A DNA stretch of 34,612 nt, taken from NCBI GenBank assembly GCA_017503735.1, contig JAFVSN010000001.1, forward strand, positions 1 through 34,612. Reading direction: 5' to 3'. Source of the DNA: Lachnospiraceae bacterium (GTDB lineage: Bacteria; Bacillota; Clostridia; Lachnospirales; Lachnospiraceae). The notes under the pieces are model-generated. The model had not been told where the DNA came from. It ran no database searches and saw only the letters and a list, made by a program, of their open reading frames with translations. Shown here piece after piece: positions 15,981 through 29,237 of the stretch (positions are counted from its first letter, which is position 1; each line of letters begins with the position of its first letter). A program made the position numbers and the translations under genes.

Positions 15981-16694
15981 ATGACCAAGAGAGAACAGCT
16001 TTACGAAGGAAAAGCAAAAAAGGTGTATAAGACGGATGACCCGGAACTTCTTATCGTTTCCTATAAGGATGATGCGACGGCGTTTAACGGTCTCAAGAAA
16101 GGAACCATAGTCGGTAAGGGTGTTATCAACAACCGGATGAGTAATTTGCTTATGCAGCGAATCCAAAAGGCCGGTATTCCTACTCATTTTGTGCAGGAGT
16201 TGAGTGAGCGTGATACGTTGGTTAAAAAAGTCTCTATCGTGCCTCTAGAAGTAATTATCAGAAATATTGCTGCCGGCTCCTTCTCAAAACGGTACGGTGT
16301 CGAGGAGGGCTTTGTTTTTGAATTGCCTACCATTGAATTCTCTTATAAAAACGACGAGCTGGGTGATCCGCTTATGGATGAATATCATGCTATTGCTATG
16401 AAGTTGGCAACCAAAGAAGAGATTGAAACGATTAAAAAGTATGCATTTGGTGTCAATGAGCAGCTAAAGGCATTTTGGAAGGAATGCGGTGTCACTTTGG
16501 TGGATTTTAAGCTGGAATTCGGTAAACTTTCGGACGGCACGATTGTACTTGCCGATGAAATCAGTCCCGACACCTGCCGCCTTTGGGACAGTACGACCGG
16601 CGAGAAACTTGACAAGGACAGATTTCGCCGTGATCTTGGCGGTGTAGAAGAGGCTTATGCGGAAGTGATGAAGCGTCTCATGCAACATATATAA
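15981..16694 (+). CDS. purC: Phosphoribosylaminoimidazole-succinocarboxamide synthase (SAICAR synthase)
   Basis: PurC joins aspartate to CAIR using ATP, step 8 of IMP synthesis in the usual numbering. The 237-aa protein is the normal length for bacterial PurC. Recognisable features are YEGKAKKVYKTDD at the N-terminus (ATP-binding loop), VPLEVIIRNIAAGS near residue 90, LVDFKLEFG and the DEISPDTCRLWD block near 190. CGGAGG is upstream of the ATG. It is the first gene after the attenuator and is followed by purA after 14 bases. Confidence 0.97.
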   Translation: MTKREQLYEGKAKKVYKTDDPELLIVSYKDDATAFNGLKKGTIVGKGVINNRMSNLLMQRIQKAGIPTHFVQELSERDTLVKKVSIVPLEVIIRNIAAGSFSKRYGVEEGFVFELPTIEFSYKNDELGDPLMDEYHAIAMKLATKEEIETIKKYAFGVNEQLKAFWKECGVTLVDFKLEFGKLSDGTIVLADEISPDTCRLWDSTTGEKLDKDRFRRDLGGVEEAYAEVMKRLMQHI

Positions 16695-16708
16695 CGGAGG
16701 AAAAGAGA

Positions 16709-17983
16709 ATGGCGAATAGTGCAATTGTAGGTATCAACTGGGGTGACGAAGGAAAAGGCAGAATGGTAGATTTGCTGACCGAAGACTATGATGTGGTGGT
16801 TCGTTTTCAGGGCGGGGGAAATGCCGGACACACCGTAATTAACGAGCTTGGAAAATTTGCACTTCATTTGTTGCCTTCCGGTATTTTCAGACAGGGTGTC
16901 GTCAATATTCTCGGTAACGGTGTGGCGGTTGACCCCGAAAACCTTTGGACGGAGATGGAGGATGTAATGGCAAAAGGTGTAGAACTTACACCGGAGAATC
17001 TTAAAATCAGCGACCGCGCTTCTTTGCTGCTTCCTTGGCATCGGGATATGGATGAGCTGGAGGAACTGCGGCTTGCCGATAAAAAATACGGTTCTACGAA
17101 ACAGGGAATTGCGCCGTTTTATTCGGATAAATACGGGAAAAAGACGATTCTTGCCGGAGAGTTATTCTATCCGGAAGAACTGAAAGAGCACCTTACCGAT
17201 TTGATGGAATGGAAAAATCTTATGCTTACAAAGGTATACGGAGCACCGGGTTATACAATGGATATGTTGGAAAAATGGATTAACGGTGTTTGTGAAAAAA
17301 TCAAGCCGTATATCACCGATACCGGTGCTTTTTTGAAGGAAGCACAAGCGAGCGGTAAGAACATCCTTTTTGAAGCACAGCTTGGCTCACTCAGAGATTT
17401 GGATTATGGGATCTATCCGTATACAACATCCTCGAATACTATGGCGGCATATGCTCCGATTGGTTCGGGATTGCCGAGTGCAAAGGTAAATGATGTGATT
17501 GGTGTTGTAAAAGCCTATTCCACCTGTGTCGGGGAAGGACCGTTTGTATGCGAAATGCTCGGTGAAGAAGCAGAAAAATTGCGTGAAAGCGGCTTTGAAT
17601 ATGGAGCAAAAACGGGTAGACCACGCCGGGTAGGTCCGATTGATATTGTTGCAACGCGGTATGGTGTTGAAGTACAGGCGGCAACCGCAATTGCGCTTAC
17701 AAAACTCGATGTACTCAGTTATATGGATAGAATACCGGTATGTACCAGGTATCTGTTAAACGGGGAACAAATTGATCGATTCCCGTTTCCGACAGCATTG
17801 AAAAATGCAAAGCCGGTCATTACGTATTTTGACGGATGGAAGTGCGATATCTCAGGTGTCCGCACATGGGAGGAGCTTCCGAAAGCGGCACAGGAGTATG
17901 TGGCTTTTATAGAAGGACAAATCGGTTGTCCCATTAAGTATGTTTCCGTGGGACCTGAGCGCGACAGCATCATAATAAGATAA
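16709..17983 (+). CDS. purA: Adenylosuccinate synthase
   Basis: PurA condenses IMP with aspartate using GTP, the first committed step to AMP. The 424-aa protein has the phosphate-binding loop NWGDEGKGRMVDLL (GDEGKG at 12-17), GGGNAGHTV and the C-terminal GTP site, in a length typical of the family. The strand before the loop reads IVGINWGDEG where most PurA proteins have VVGxQWGDEG, a small variation. CGGAGG is upstream. It is followed 24 bases later by the nfnA-like gene. Confidence 0.96.
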   Translation: MANSAIVGINWGDEGKGRMVDLLTEDYDVVVRFQGGGNAGHTVINELGKFALHLLPSGIFRQGVVNILGNGVAVDPENLWTEMEDVMAKGVELTPENLKISDRASLLLPWHRDMDELEELRLADKKYGSTKQGIAPFYSDKYGKKTILAGELFYPEELKEHLTDLMEWKNLMLTKVYGAPGYTMDMLEKWINGVCEKIKPYITDTGAFLKEAQASGKNILFEAQLGSLRDLDYGIYPYTTSSNTMAAYAPIGSGLPSAKVNDVIGVVKAYSTCVGEGPFVCEMLGEEAEKLRESGFEYGAKTGRPRRVGPIDIVATRYGVEVQAATAIALTKLDVLSYMDRIPVCTRYLLNGEQIDRFPFPTALKNAKPVITYFDGWKCDISGVRTWEELPKAAQEYVAFIEGQIGCPIKYVSVGPERDSIIIR

Positions 17984-18007
17984 ATGACGGGAAGGAGTAA
18001 CAATGCA

Positions 18008-18859
18008 ATGGCATATAAGATACTAAAAAAAGCAGATTTAACTCCGCAAATCTTTTTGTTGGAGATAGAAGCTCCACTAATAGCTCGTAAAGCAGAGCCC
18101 GGACAGTTTATTGTTCTAAGAATCGATGAGTACGGAGAACGGGTTCCTTTTACCATTGCCGATTTTGACCGGGAGAAGGGTACAGTCACCGTCATTGTTC
18201 AGGTAGTAGGAAAAACTACGAAGGACTTGTCTTTGCTTTCTGCAGGAGATATGGTTTTAGATTTTGCGGGACCGCTCGGAATGCCGACGCCTCTACAGGG
18301 ATTGAAAAAGGTTGCTGTCATTGGCGGTGGTCTTGGGACGGCGATTGCTTATCCACAAGCGAAGAAACTGAAGGCACTCGGTGCTGAGGTTACGGTGATA
18401 ACCGGTTTTAGAAACAGGGACTGTATTATTCTTGAAAAAGAGATGCAGAAGGTATCGGATAAGCTCATTATTACTACAGACGACGGTTCGAACGGTGTGC
18501 AGGGCTTTGTTACAGACCGCCTACGCGAAGAACTGGAAGCAGGAGAAAGATTCGATGAGGTGATTGCCATCGGACCTTTGGTAATGATGGGAGCTGTATG
18601 TAAGCTTACGAAAGAGTATGATATTCCGGCGATAGTTTCAATGAATCCGGTTATGATTGACGGAACCGGAATGTGTGGCGGTTGCAGAGTCGTTGTCGGT
18701 GGAGAGACAAAATTTGCTTGTGTGGACGGTCCGGATTTCGACGGACATCAAATTGATTGGGATGCTGCGTTGAAACGTCAGCAGATGTTTAAAGAACATG
18801 AAAGACGTGCTTGTGAGGAAGGAACCTGCAGAATCGGAAGGAGTAATAACCATGGCTAA
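18008..18859 (+). CDS. nfnA: NfnA-like / sulfide-dihydroorotate dehydrogenase-like FAD/NAD-binding subunit
   Basis: The 283-aa protein belongs to the ferredoxin reductase-like family that includes PyrK and NfnA. It has an FAD site (RVPFTIADF), an NAD site (AVIGGGLGTAIAYP, 103-116) and a C-terminal [2Fe-2S] motif with Cys223, Cys226 and Cys238 preceded by Asp218. In NfnA the cluster is known to use three Cys and one Asp. I chose the ATG at 18008, which has GAAGGAG 10 bases upstream; an in-frame ATG at 17984 lies before that ribosome site. The following gene overlaps it by 8 bases. The pair matches NfnAB, the electron-bifurcating NADH-dependent ferredoxin:NADP+ oxidoreductase, but the second protein is also the GltD-like subunit, so a glutamate synthase role cannot be excluded. 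Confidence 0.83.
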   Translation: MAYKILKKADLTPQIFLLEIEAPLIARKAEPGQFIVLRIDEYGERVPFTIADFDREKGTVTVIVQVVGKTTKDLSLLSAGDMVLDFAGPLGMPTPLQGLKKVAVIGGGLGTAIAYPQAKKLKALGAEVTVITGFRNRDCIILEKEMQKVSDKLIITTDDGSNGVQGFVTDRLREELEAGERFDEVIAIGPLVMMGAVCKLTKEYDIPAIVSMNPVMIDGTGMCGGCRVVVGGETKFACVDGPDFDGHQIDWDAALKRQQMFKEHERRACEEGTCRIGRSNNHG

Positions 18860-20261
18860 TATGAGAGATACCAAAATTCCAATGCCGGAACAGGCTCCGT
18901 GTGTACGAAATAAAAACTTCTTAGAGGTTACCACCGGGTATACACCGGAGATGGCAATAGAGGAAGCAAAACGTTGTCTGAACTGTAAACATAAACCTTG
19001 TATGCAAGGATGCCCTGTTTCCGTTAAAATTCCTGAATTTATTGCTTTGGTGGCGGAAGGAAATTTTGAAGCGGCTTATAGCAAAATTACCGAAACCAAT
19101 GCGTTACCTGCCATATGCGGCAGAGTTTGCCCACAGGAAAGACAATGTGAATCGAAATGTGTAAGAGGAATCAAAGGAGAGGCGGTCGCAATAGGAAGAT
19201 TGGAGCGATTTGTTGCAGATTATCATTTGGCTGGCGGTACAGATGATATTTCTATACCGCAAAAGAACGGAAAAAAAGTTGCTGTTGTGGGTTCGGGACC
19301 ATCCGGACTTACCGTTGCGGGGGACCTTGCAAAACTCGGCTATGAAGTTACCGTTTATGAAGCCTTTCATACCGCAGGGGGAGTATTAATGTACGGAATT
19401 CCTGAGTTCAGACTTCCGAAGCATATTGTGCAAAAGGAGATTGAAAAGCTGAAGTTATATGGGGTTAAAATCGAAACCAATATTATCATCGGGAAGACTT
19501 TGCTTGTGGATGAACTGCTTACCGATATGGGGTATGATGCAGTGTATATCGGTTCGGGTGCAGGTCTTCCGTCATTTCTGGGAATCGATGGTGAAAGCTT
19601 AAATGGTGTATATTCTGCCAACGAATTTTTAACAAGAATTAATTTAATGAAGGGGTATCGATTCCCGGAGTACGACACGCCTGTTTATTGTGGGAAGAAT
19701 GTTGCGGTATTCGGTGGCGGTAATGTTGCTATGGATGCTGCACGCAGTGCTAAACGTATGGGCGCTGAAAATGTATATATCATTTATAGACGAAGCAAAG
19801 AAGAATTGCCGGCCCGGGCGGAGGAGGTTGCCCATGCGGAAGAGGAAGGTATAAAATTCCTGCTGTTGCAGAGTCCTACTAATTTTATCGGAGATGATAA
19901 CGGTTGGCTACAGGAGGTCGAGGTTGTTGATATGCAACTGGGCGAGACGGATCAAAGCGGTAGAAGGCATCCGATAGCAGTGGAAGGTTCCGAACATCGT
20001 ATTTCGATTGATACTGCGGTTATCGCTATCGGCCAAACACCGAATCCTCTGATTAGGAAGACAACGAGCGGTCTGGATACCGATAAACGTGGTTGTATTA
20101 TTACCGATGAACAGGGTGCTACATCAAAGCCGTTTGTTTATGCGGGCGGAGATGTTGTTACGGGAGCGGCAACTGTTATTCTTGCCATGGGTGCCGGGAA
20201 AAAGGCAGCTGCGGCAATTCACAAAGAATTACAAAGCAAGGAGAAAGAATATGACGAATAG
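18852..20261 (+). CDS. nfnB: NfnB-like / NADPH-dependent glutamate synthase small-subunit-type flavoprotein
   Basis: The 469-aa protein has two N-terminal [4Fe-4S] cysteine groups (Cys42/45/50/54 and Cys89/93/99/103), an FAD motif VAVVGSGPSGLTVAG (143-157), an NADPH motif VAVFGGGNVAMDAAR and a late FAD motif FVYAGGDVVTGAA. This is the GltD/NfnB family, usual length about 460 aa. The ATG at 18852 has GGAAGGAG upstream; an earlier in-frame ATG at 18798 lies inside the nfnA-like gene. It overlaps that gene by 8 bases and purB by 11 bases. Next to an NfnA homologue the NfnAB transhydrogenase is the best reading; it would supply NADPH to GDH or glutamate synthase. The alternative is a GltD for the split glutamate synthase. 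Confidence 0.85.
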   Translation: MANMRDTKIPMPEQAPCVRNKNFLEVTTGYTPEMAIEEAKRCLNCKHKPCMQGCPVSVKIPEFIALVAEGNFEAAYSKITETNALPAICGRVCPQERQCESKCVRGIKGEAVAIGRLERFVADYHLAGGTDDISIPQKNGKKVAVVGSGPSGLTVAGDLAKLGYEVTVYEAFHTAGGVLMYGIPEFRLPKHIVQKEIEKLKLYGVKIETNIIIGKTLLVDELLTDMGYDAVYIGSGAGLPSFLGIDGESLNGVYSANEFLTRINLMKGYRFPEYDTPVYCGKNVAVFGGGNVAMDAARSAKRMGAENVYIIYRRSKEELPARAEEVAHAEEEGIKFLLLQSPTNFIGDDNGWLQEVEVVDMQLGETDQSGRRHPIAVEGSEHRISIDTAVIAIGQTPNPLIRKTTSGLDTDKRGCIITDEQGATSKPFVYAGGDVVTGAATVILAMGAGKKAAAAIHKELQSKEKEYDE

Positions 20262-21666
20262 ATATGAATCCCCATTATCCTCAAGATATGCTTCGGAGTA
20301 TATGTTGGAGTTGTTCTCTTCAGATACCCGTTATCAAACCTGGCGTAAGCTTTGGGTGGCTCTTGCAAAGGCGGAAATGAATCTTGGACTTCCGATTACA
20401 GAATCCCAAGTGGCAGAACTTAGAGAGCATATCACAGATATTGATTATACGTGTGTAAGCCGGAGGGAAAAGGAAGTGCGACATGATGTAATGGCTCATG
20501 TGTATGCCTACGGACAGGTTGCGCCTTCGGCAGCGGGGATCATTCATTTAGGCGCTACAAGTTGCTATGTAACCGACAATGCAGATTTGATTATCTATAG
20601 AGATGCTCTGCGCTATTTGCGTACAGAGCTTTTGGTCGTTTTAGCAAATCTATCGGAGTTTGCCGAAAAATACAAGGACTTACCGACACTCGGATACACA
20701 CATTATCAACCGGCACAGCTTGTAACAGTAGGAAAACGTGCAACTCTCTGGATGCAGGATTTTCTTTCCGATCTGAAGGAGATTGACTTTGCAATTGAAA
20801 ATATTAGGTTTTTGGGCTGTCGCGGAACGACCGGCACCGAAGCAAGTTTTGTAGAGCTTTTTGAGGGCGACAATTCTAAAATCGATGAGATGAATCGCAT
20901 GATTGCTTCCGACTTCGAATTTGAGGAAACCTTTGATGTATGCGGTCAGACCTATCCGCGTAAGGTGGACAGTCGGATTTTGAATGCGCTTTCCTCTGTG
21001 GCTCAAAGTTGCTACCGTATGGCAAACGATATTCGTCTGTTGCAGCACGACCGTCAGGTAGAGGAACCTTTTGAGAAAAATCAAATCGGATCTTCTGCTA
21101 TGGCATATAAGCGCAATCCGATGCGTAGTGAGCGTATTTGCTCTTTGGCCCGTTATCTCATGGCAGATGCGATGAATGCTCCGATGACTGCTGCTACCCA
21201 GTGGTTAGAGAGAACACTTGACGATTCGGCGAACCGTCGCATTTCTTTGCCGGAGGGATTTTTGTGTGCCGATGCGATTTTGCGACTGGCGCAAAATGTA
21301 ACAGACGGACTTCACGTGAATGAGAAGATTGTGGAAAAGACAGTGAAGGAATATCTACCGTTTATCGCAACCGAAAATCTGATGATGGAAGCGGTAAAAC
21401 GTGGCGGTGATCGTCAACAGCTTCATGAAATCATTCGTAAATGCTCCATGGAGGCTACCGCAAAAATGAAGAACGGCGAAGAATGCGATCTGCTTTCACG
21501 CTTGGCAGCAGAAGAAAAATTCGGATTGACCGAAGCGGAGATGAAGGTACTGCTGACACCGTCTCTTTATGTCGGCAGATGTCCGGAGCAGGTGACGGCT
21601 TATGTAGATAAAATCAGACCGCTGCTTGCTGGGGTCACAAGTGAATCGGCGGAAATTAATCTATAA
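20251..21666 (+). CDS. purB: Adenylosuccinate lyase
   Basis: PurB removes fumarate from SAICAR and from adenylosuccinate, serving both IMP and AMP synthesis. The 471-aa protein shows the superfamily signature [15 protein letters not shown] (catalytic Ser loop), [15 protein letters not shown] and the [11 protein letters not shown] helix. The family is usually 430-480 aa. The start at 20251 has AAGGAG 8 bases upstream and begins [13 protein letters not shown], as in other PurB proteins. A longer frame upstream lies inside nfnB and is not translated as PurB. It sits after its partner enzymes PurC and PurA and overlaps the nfnB stop. Confidence 0.96.
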   Translation: MTNRYESPLSSRYASEYMLELFSSDTRYQTWRKLWVALAKAEMNLGLPITESQVAELREHITDIDYTCVSRREKEVRHDVMAHVYAYGQVAPSAAGIIHLGATSCYVTDNADLIIYRDALRYLRTELLVVLANLSEFAEKYKDLPTLGYTHYQPAQLVTVGKRATLWMQDFLSDLKEIDFAIENIRFLGCRGTTGTEASFVELFEGDNSKIDEMNRMIASDFEFEETFDVCGQTYPRKVDSRILNALSSVAQSCYRMANDIRLLQHDRQVEEPFEKNQIGSSAMAYKRNPMRSERICSLARYLMADAMNAPMTAATQWLERTLDDSANRRISLPEGFLCADAILRLAQNVTDGLHVNEKIVEKTVKEYLPFIATENLMMEAVKRGGDRQQLHEIIRKCSMEATAKMKNGEECDLLSRLAAEEKFGLTEAEMKVLLTPSLYVGRCPEQVTAYVDKIRPLLAGVTSESAEINL

Positions 21667-21683
21667 GAGAAGAGGTGAATGCG

Positions 21684-23216
21684 GTGGATAAAATTCTTGT
21701 TTTGGATTTTGGAGGACAGTACAATCAACTGATTGCACGAAGAGTTCGTTCGGAACAGGTGTATGCGGAAATTAAGCCTTATAACGGAATTTCAGTTGAA
21801 GAAATAAAGAAAAACGGTTACAAAGGAGTGATTTTTACAGGAGGACCAAATAGCGTTTATGAGGAGGCTTCGCCGCATTATGATGCTACAATCTTGGATT
21901 TGGGAATTCCGATTCTCGGCATCTGCTACGGAGATCAGTTGATGGCATACATGGCCGGTGGTGAAATAGCCTCTGCAGAGAATGGCAGCGAATACGGAAA
22001 AACCACTGTGTTTACCACAGATGATATTCTGTTCGAAGGGATTCCACAGGAAAGTATTTGTTGGATGAGTCATACCGACTATGTAAAAACTCTGCCTGAA
22101 GGTTTTACAACGATTGCGCGCACAGAAAAATGTCCTTGCGCTGCAATGTGCGATAGAAGTCGAAATCTCTATGGTGTTCAATTTCATCCCGAAGTTACCC
22201 ATACCGTTTACGGCAAGCAGATGCTTCATAACTTTATCTTTTGCGTTTGCCGGTGCCGGGCAGATTGGAAAATGGATAATTTCATAGAAACTTCGGTTGA
22301 AAGATATAAAAAAGAGCTGGAAGGTAAGAAGGTTTTACTTGCCCTTTCCGGCGGTGTGGATTCGTCGGTTGCGGCTGTTCTTCTTCACAAAGCAATCGGC
22401 AAGAATCTGACTTGTGTATTTGTGGATCACGGGCTCCTCAGAAAAAACGAGGGTGATTTTGTGGAAAAAACATTCGGCAAGCAGTTTGGTATGAATTTGA
22501 TTCGAGTGAATGCAGAAGACAGATTTCTCTCAAAACTGGAAGGCGTCACCGAGCCGGAGAAAAAGCGGAAAATCATAGGGGAAGAATTTATTCGGGTATT
22601 TGAGGATGAAGCAAAAAAGCTTGGAAAGATTCATGTACTCGTGCAGGGTACAATTTACCCTGATGTGATTGAAAGCGGAAAGGGCGATTCGGCGGTGATC
22701 AAAAGTCACCATAATGTAGGAGGTCTTCCGGATGTTATTTCCTTTGAGCAGATTGTGGAGCCGTTACGTGACCTGTTTAAAGATGAAGTAAGAGAAACCG
22801 GAACGAAACTCGGCATTCCGCAAGAGCTTGTTTGGCGGCAACCGTTTCCGGGGCCCGGACTTGCCGTTCGTGTAATTGGCGAAATAACAAAGGAAAAACT
22901 GGAACTTTTACGTGAAGCGGATGCTATTTTCCGTGAGGAAATTGCAAACGCAGGACTTGAGAACAGTACTAATCAGTATTTTGCCGTGCTGACTGATCTT
23001 CGCAGTGTGGGGGTCATGGGGGATGCCAGAACCTATGGTTATACGGTGGCTCTCCGTGCGGTTACGACCGATGATTTCATGACTGCCGAGTGGACCAGAC
23101 TTCCGTATGAAGTGTTGGAAAAGGCAAGCAGCAGGATAACGAACGAAATTAAAGGAATTACCAGAGTGGTATATGATATAACGTCCAAGCCTCCGGCAAC
23201 GGTGGAGTGGGAATAA
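21684..23216 (+). CDS. guaA: GMP synthase, glutamine-hydrolysing
   Basis: GuaA aminates XMP to GMP with glutamine and ATP. The 510-aa protein has a class I amidotransferase domain with Cys81 ([12 protein letters not shown]), His168 and Glu170 (QFHPEV), then the ATP-pyrophosphatase loop LSGGVDSS (221-228) and the C-terminal dimerisation domain ending KPPATVEWE. The residue after CYG is Asp instead of the more common His. The start is a GTG at 21684 placed 6 bases after AGAGGTG; a GTG at 21675 would overlap that ribosome site. It follows purB by 17 bases. Confidence 0.95.
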   Translation: MDKILVLDFGGQYNQLIARRVRSEQVYAEIKPYNGISVEEIKKNGYKGVIFTGGPNSVYEEASPHYDATILDLGIPILGICYGDQLMAYMAGGEIASAENGSEYGKTTVFTTDDILFEGIPQESICWMSHTDYVKTLPEGFTTIARTEKCPCAAMCDRSRNLYGVQFHPEVTHTVYGKQMLHNFIFCVCRCRADWKMDNFIETSVERYKKELEGKKVLLALSGGVDSSVAAVLLHKAIGKNLTCVFVDHGLLRKNEGDFVEKTFGKQFGMNLIRVNAEDRFLSKLEGVTEPEKKRKIIGEEFIRVFEDEAKKLGKIHVLVQGTIYPDVIESGKGDSAVIKSHHNVGGLPDVISFEQIVEPLRDLFKDEVRETGTKLGIPQELVWRQPFPGPGLAVRVIGEITKEKLELLREADAIFREEIANAGLENSTNQYFAVLTDLRSVGVMGDARTYGYTVALRAVTTDDFMTAEWTRLPYEVLEKASSRITNEIKGITRVVYDITSKPPATVEWE

Positions 23217-23241
23217 AATAATTGAAACGGAGATTCGATTT

Positions 23242-25068
23242 ATGTGTGGAATTGTTGGATATACAGGCGCTCAGGATGCAGCCCCGATATTGCTGGAAGG
23301 GTTGAAAAAACTGGAATATCGAGGGTATGATTCTGCAGGGATTGCAGTTCTTAACGGTAATTCGATTACTGTCAGCAAGGTAACCGGAAGAATTGCTAAT
23401 TTATGCGAAAAGACAGCGGACGGAAAGAATTGCCCAGGCACGGTCGGTATCGGTCATACCCGTTGGGCGACCCACGGTGCACCTACCGATACAAATGCAC
23501 ATCCGCACCTGAGTAATGACGGAAAATTTGCGGTTGTTCACAACGGCATTGTAGAAAATTATATGAGTCTGCGTGAAGAATTGATAGAGAAAGGATATCG
23601 TTTTGAAAGTCAAACGGATACAGAAGTGATTGTGCACTTGATTGAGATGTATTATGTCGGTGATTTGAAAAAGGCTGTTATTAAAACATCGGCAAGATTA
23701 CAAGGATCCTATGCACTGGGGGTTGTTTGTACCGAGGAACCTCAGAATGTATATGTGGTACGCGAATCCAGTCCCCTGATTCTTGGTGTAGGAGTAGGAG
23801 AAAACTATTTTGCATCCGATGTTACGGCATTGGTCTCCTATACAAGAAATGCGATTTATCTGGAGGATGGTGAGTTTGCGGAGATAACTCCCGATTCTAT
23901 AACGGTGTTCGATCCTGCCGGACAGCCGATTCAGAAAAAAATCAGTCGTATCACATGGGATATTCAGTCAGCGGAAAAAGGCGGGTATGAGCACTTTATG
24001 TTAAAGGAAATTGTGGAACAGCCGCGAGCAATAAAAGCAACTATAGCACCGAGAATAAAGGATAGTGAGATTGTTCTCGACGAAACGGAATTAACCGCTG
24101 ATTATCTGAAAAGGATCCATAAAATTGTGATTACGGCCTGCGGTTCTGCATACTATGCCGGATGTGCCGGAAAATATGCGATTGAACATCTGTGCCGTAT
24201 TCCTGTACAGGTCGAATTAGCGAGCGAGCTTCGCTACAGCAATCCTCTCATTGATGAGCACACGTTGTTGATTGTTTTATCACAATCCGGTGAGACCGCA
24301 GATACGATAGCCGCAATGAAGGAGTGCAAAAAGCGCGGGGCAAAAACGCTTGCGATTGTTAATGTAGTCGGGAGTACGATTGCAAAAACGGCAGATGAAA
24401 CGCTTTATACCTGGGCAGGTCCGGAAATCGCCGTTGCAACAACGAAAGGGTACACCACACAGTTGGCCGTGCTATATTTGTTCGCATTGTATGCGGCGAA
24501 AAAGATGAACCGACTGGATGATGAGACTTATGGAAATCTTTTGGAAACCTTAATAACGCTGCCGAAGCGAATTCAGGAAGCACTTGATATGAATTCTGCA
24601 ATTCCGAATTTAGCGAAGAAGTATCACACAACCGGTTCTATGTTCTTCATCGGCCGAAATACGGATTATGCGATAGCTTTGGAAGGTTCCTTGAAAATGA
24701 AGGAGATATCTTATATCCATGCGGAATCCTATGCGGCAGGGGAATTAAAGCACGGAACAATTGCCTTAATCGATGAACATCAACCGGTGATTGCATTGTG
24801 TTGTAACGATTCTGTTATGGAAAAGACAATGAGTAATATCGTTGAGGTGAAAGCGCGAGGTGCCGAAGTGCTTGCCGTAACATTTAAGGAGAACCAGAAA
24901 ATAGTATCTTTGGCGGATGATGTGATTTTTATTCCAAAGATAGAGACCATCTTCTCGGCGGCGGTAGAGATTATTCCGCTACAGTTGCTTGCATATTATG
25001 TTGCAAAAGAAAATGGTTGTGATATTGACAAACCGAAAAATCTGGCGAAATCGGTTACGGTTGAGTAA
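23242..25068 (+). CDS. glmS: Glutamine-fructose-6-phosphate aminotransferase (isomerising)
   Basis: GlmS makes glucosamine-6-phosphate from fructose-6-phosphate and glutamine, the entry to peptidoglycan amino sugars. The 608-aa protein has the N-terminal nucleophile Cys2 in CGIVGYTG, LEYRGYDSAG, GHTRWATHG, the glutamine-site VVHNGIVENY, two SIS sugar-isomerase domains with ITACGSAYYAG and LSQSGETADT, and the conserved C-terminal AKSVTVE. Length is exactly family-typical. The ribosome site (ACGGAG) is 25 bases or less from the guaA stop, so there is no space for a glmS ribozyme. Regulation must come from the operon or elsewhere. Confidence 0.97.
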   Translation: MCGIVGYTGAQDAAPILLEGLKKLEYRGYDSAGIAVLNGNSITVSKVTGRIANLCEKTADGKNCPGTVGIGHTRWATHGAPTDTNAHPHLSNDGKFAVVHNGIVENYMSLREELIEKGYRFESQTDTEVIVHLIEMYYVGDLKKAVIKTSARLQGSYALGVVCTEEPQNVYVVRESSPLILGVGVGENYFASDVTALVSYTRNAIYLEDGEFAEITPDSITVFDPAGQPIQKKISRITWDIQSAEKGGYEHFMLKEIVEQPRAIKATIAPRIKDSEIVLDETELTADYLKRIHKIVITACGSAYYAGCAGKYAIEHLCRIPVQVELASELRYSNPLIDEHTLLIVLSQSGETADTIAAMKECKKRGAKTLAIVNVVGSTIAKTADETLYTWAGPEIAVATTKGYTTQLAVLYLFALYAAKKMNRLDDETYGNLLETLITLPKRIQEALDMNSAIPNLAKKYHTTGSMFFIGRNTDYAIALEGSLKMKEISYIHAESYAAGELKHGTIALIDEHQPVIALCCNDSVMEKTMSNIVEVKARGAEVLAVTFKENQKIVSLADDVIFIPKIETIFSAAVEIIPLQLLAYYVAKENGCDIDKPKNLAKSVTVE

Positions 25069-28115
<3,047 letters not shown>

Positions 28116-28124
28116 GGTGCCGAA

Positions 28125-29237
28125 ATGATAATGGAGTACAACAGAAAGATAATTTTAGAGGATGGGCAGGAGTATTACGGATACGCTTTCGGTGATACCG
28201 GCGACAAGGTGTGTGAAATCGTTTTTAATACTTCAATGGTTGGGTACCAGGAGATTGTATCGGATCCGTCTTACACCTATCAGGCGGTAGTGATGACCTA
28301 TCCGTTAATCGGAAACTATGGAATGGCTGATGATGATTATGAGACGATAACGCCAACAATCGGTGCGCTTATTGTCCGGGAATATAATGATGAACCTTCC
28401 AATTTCAGAAGTACAGCCACACTTTCAGAAATTATGAAGAAATATAAAATTCCGGGAGTGTACGGTGTTGATACGCGTAAGCTGACGCGTTCGGTTCGAA
28501 ATTACGGAAGTAGGAAGGTTTTGATAACAAATGCCTCTACTTCGCTTGAAGAGGGTCTGGAACTACTGAAAACATATGAAATTTCTAAGGATGCAGTATC
28601 ACGTGTGAGCTGTAAAGAAGGAATGGAATTTTTGGCGGAAACGCAAAAGTATCATGTGGTTGCGATTGACTGTGGTATGAAAAGGAACATTGTGCGTTCC
28701 TTGGTGAAACGAGGTTGCAAGGTGACTGTGGTGCCGTGGAATACTTCAGCAGATGCAATCGAAGAAATGAAACCGGACGGGATATTTATTTCCAATGGCC
28801 CCGGAGATCCTACCGATGTACCGGAAACTGTTTCGACAATAAAATCCCTAGTCGGCAAATATCCTATCTTTGGGATTTGTCTCGGACATCAGATTATTTC
28901 ATTGGCATACGGAGCCGAAACATATAAGTTGAAGTTTGGACATCGTGGCGGAAATCATCCGGTAAGAAATTTGGAAACAAATAAAATAGAAATTACTTCG
29001 CAGAATCACTCCTATGCGGTAGATGCCGGCAGTTTGGCAGATACAGAATTGACGATTACTCATATCAATCTGTTGGATCAGACGATTGAGGGTGTGAAGT
29101 GTGATAGAGATAAAGTATTCAGTGTACAGTATCATCCGGAAAGTGCACCGGGACCGCAGGATAGTGCATATCTGTTTAATCGCTTTATAAAATTGATGGA
29201 GGAGGAAAAGAGCAATGCCCAAGAGAACGGATATTAA
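28125..29237 (+). CDS. carA: Carbamoyl-phosphate synthase small (glutaminase) subunit
   Basis: CarA hydrolyses glutamine and channels ammonia to CarB. The 370-aa protein has an N-terminal small-subunit domain ([17 protein letters not shown]) and a class I amidotransferase domain with Cys252 (FGICLGHQ), [10 protein letters not shown] and [16 protein letters not shown] lies 5 bases before the ATG at 28125; the next ATG, at 28131, is also possible and would remove two residues. The end overlaps carB by 23 bases. One CarAB normally serves both arginine and pyrimidine pathways; no arg or other pyr genes besides pyrG are seen here. Confidence 0.96.
   Translation: MIMEYNRKIILEDGQEYYGYAFGDTGDKVCEIVFNTSMVGYQEIVSDPSYTYQAVVMTYPLIGNYGMADDDYETITPTIGALIVREYNDEPSNFRSTATLSEIMKKYKIPGVYGVDTRKLTRSVRNYGSRKVLITNASTSLEEGLELLKTYEISKDAVSRVSCKEGMEFLAETQKYHVVAIDCGMKRNIVRSLVKRGCKVTVVPWNTSADAIEEMKPDGIFISNGPGDPTDVPETVSTIKSLVGKYPIFGICLGHQIISLAYGAETYKLKFGHRGGNHPVRNLETNKIEITSQNHSYAVDAGSLADTELTITHINLLDQTIEGVKCDRDKVFSVQYHPESAPGPQDSAYLFNRFIKLMEEEKSNAQENGY

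Noticed and set aside
18798-18851. Longer N-terminus for the nfnB-like gene, and likewise 20089-20250 for purB
   Set aside because: The extensions lie inside the preceding genes, lack ribosome sites and have no similarity to the families; internal ATGs with AAGGAG fit better.
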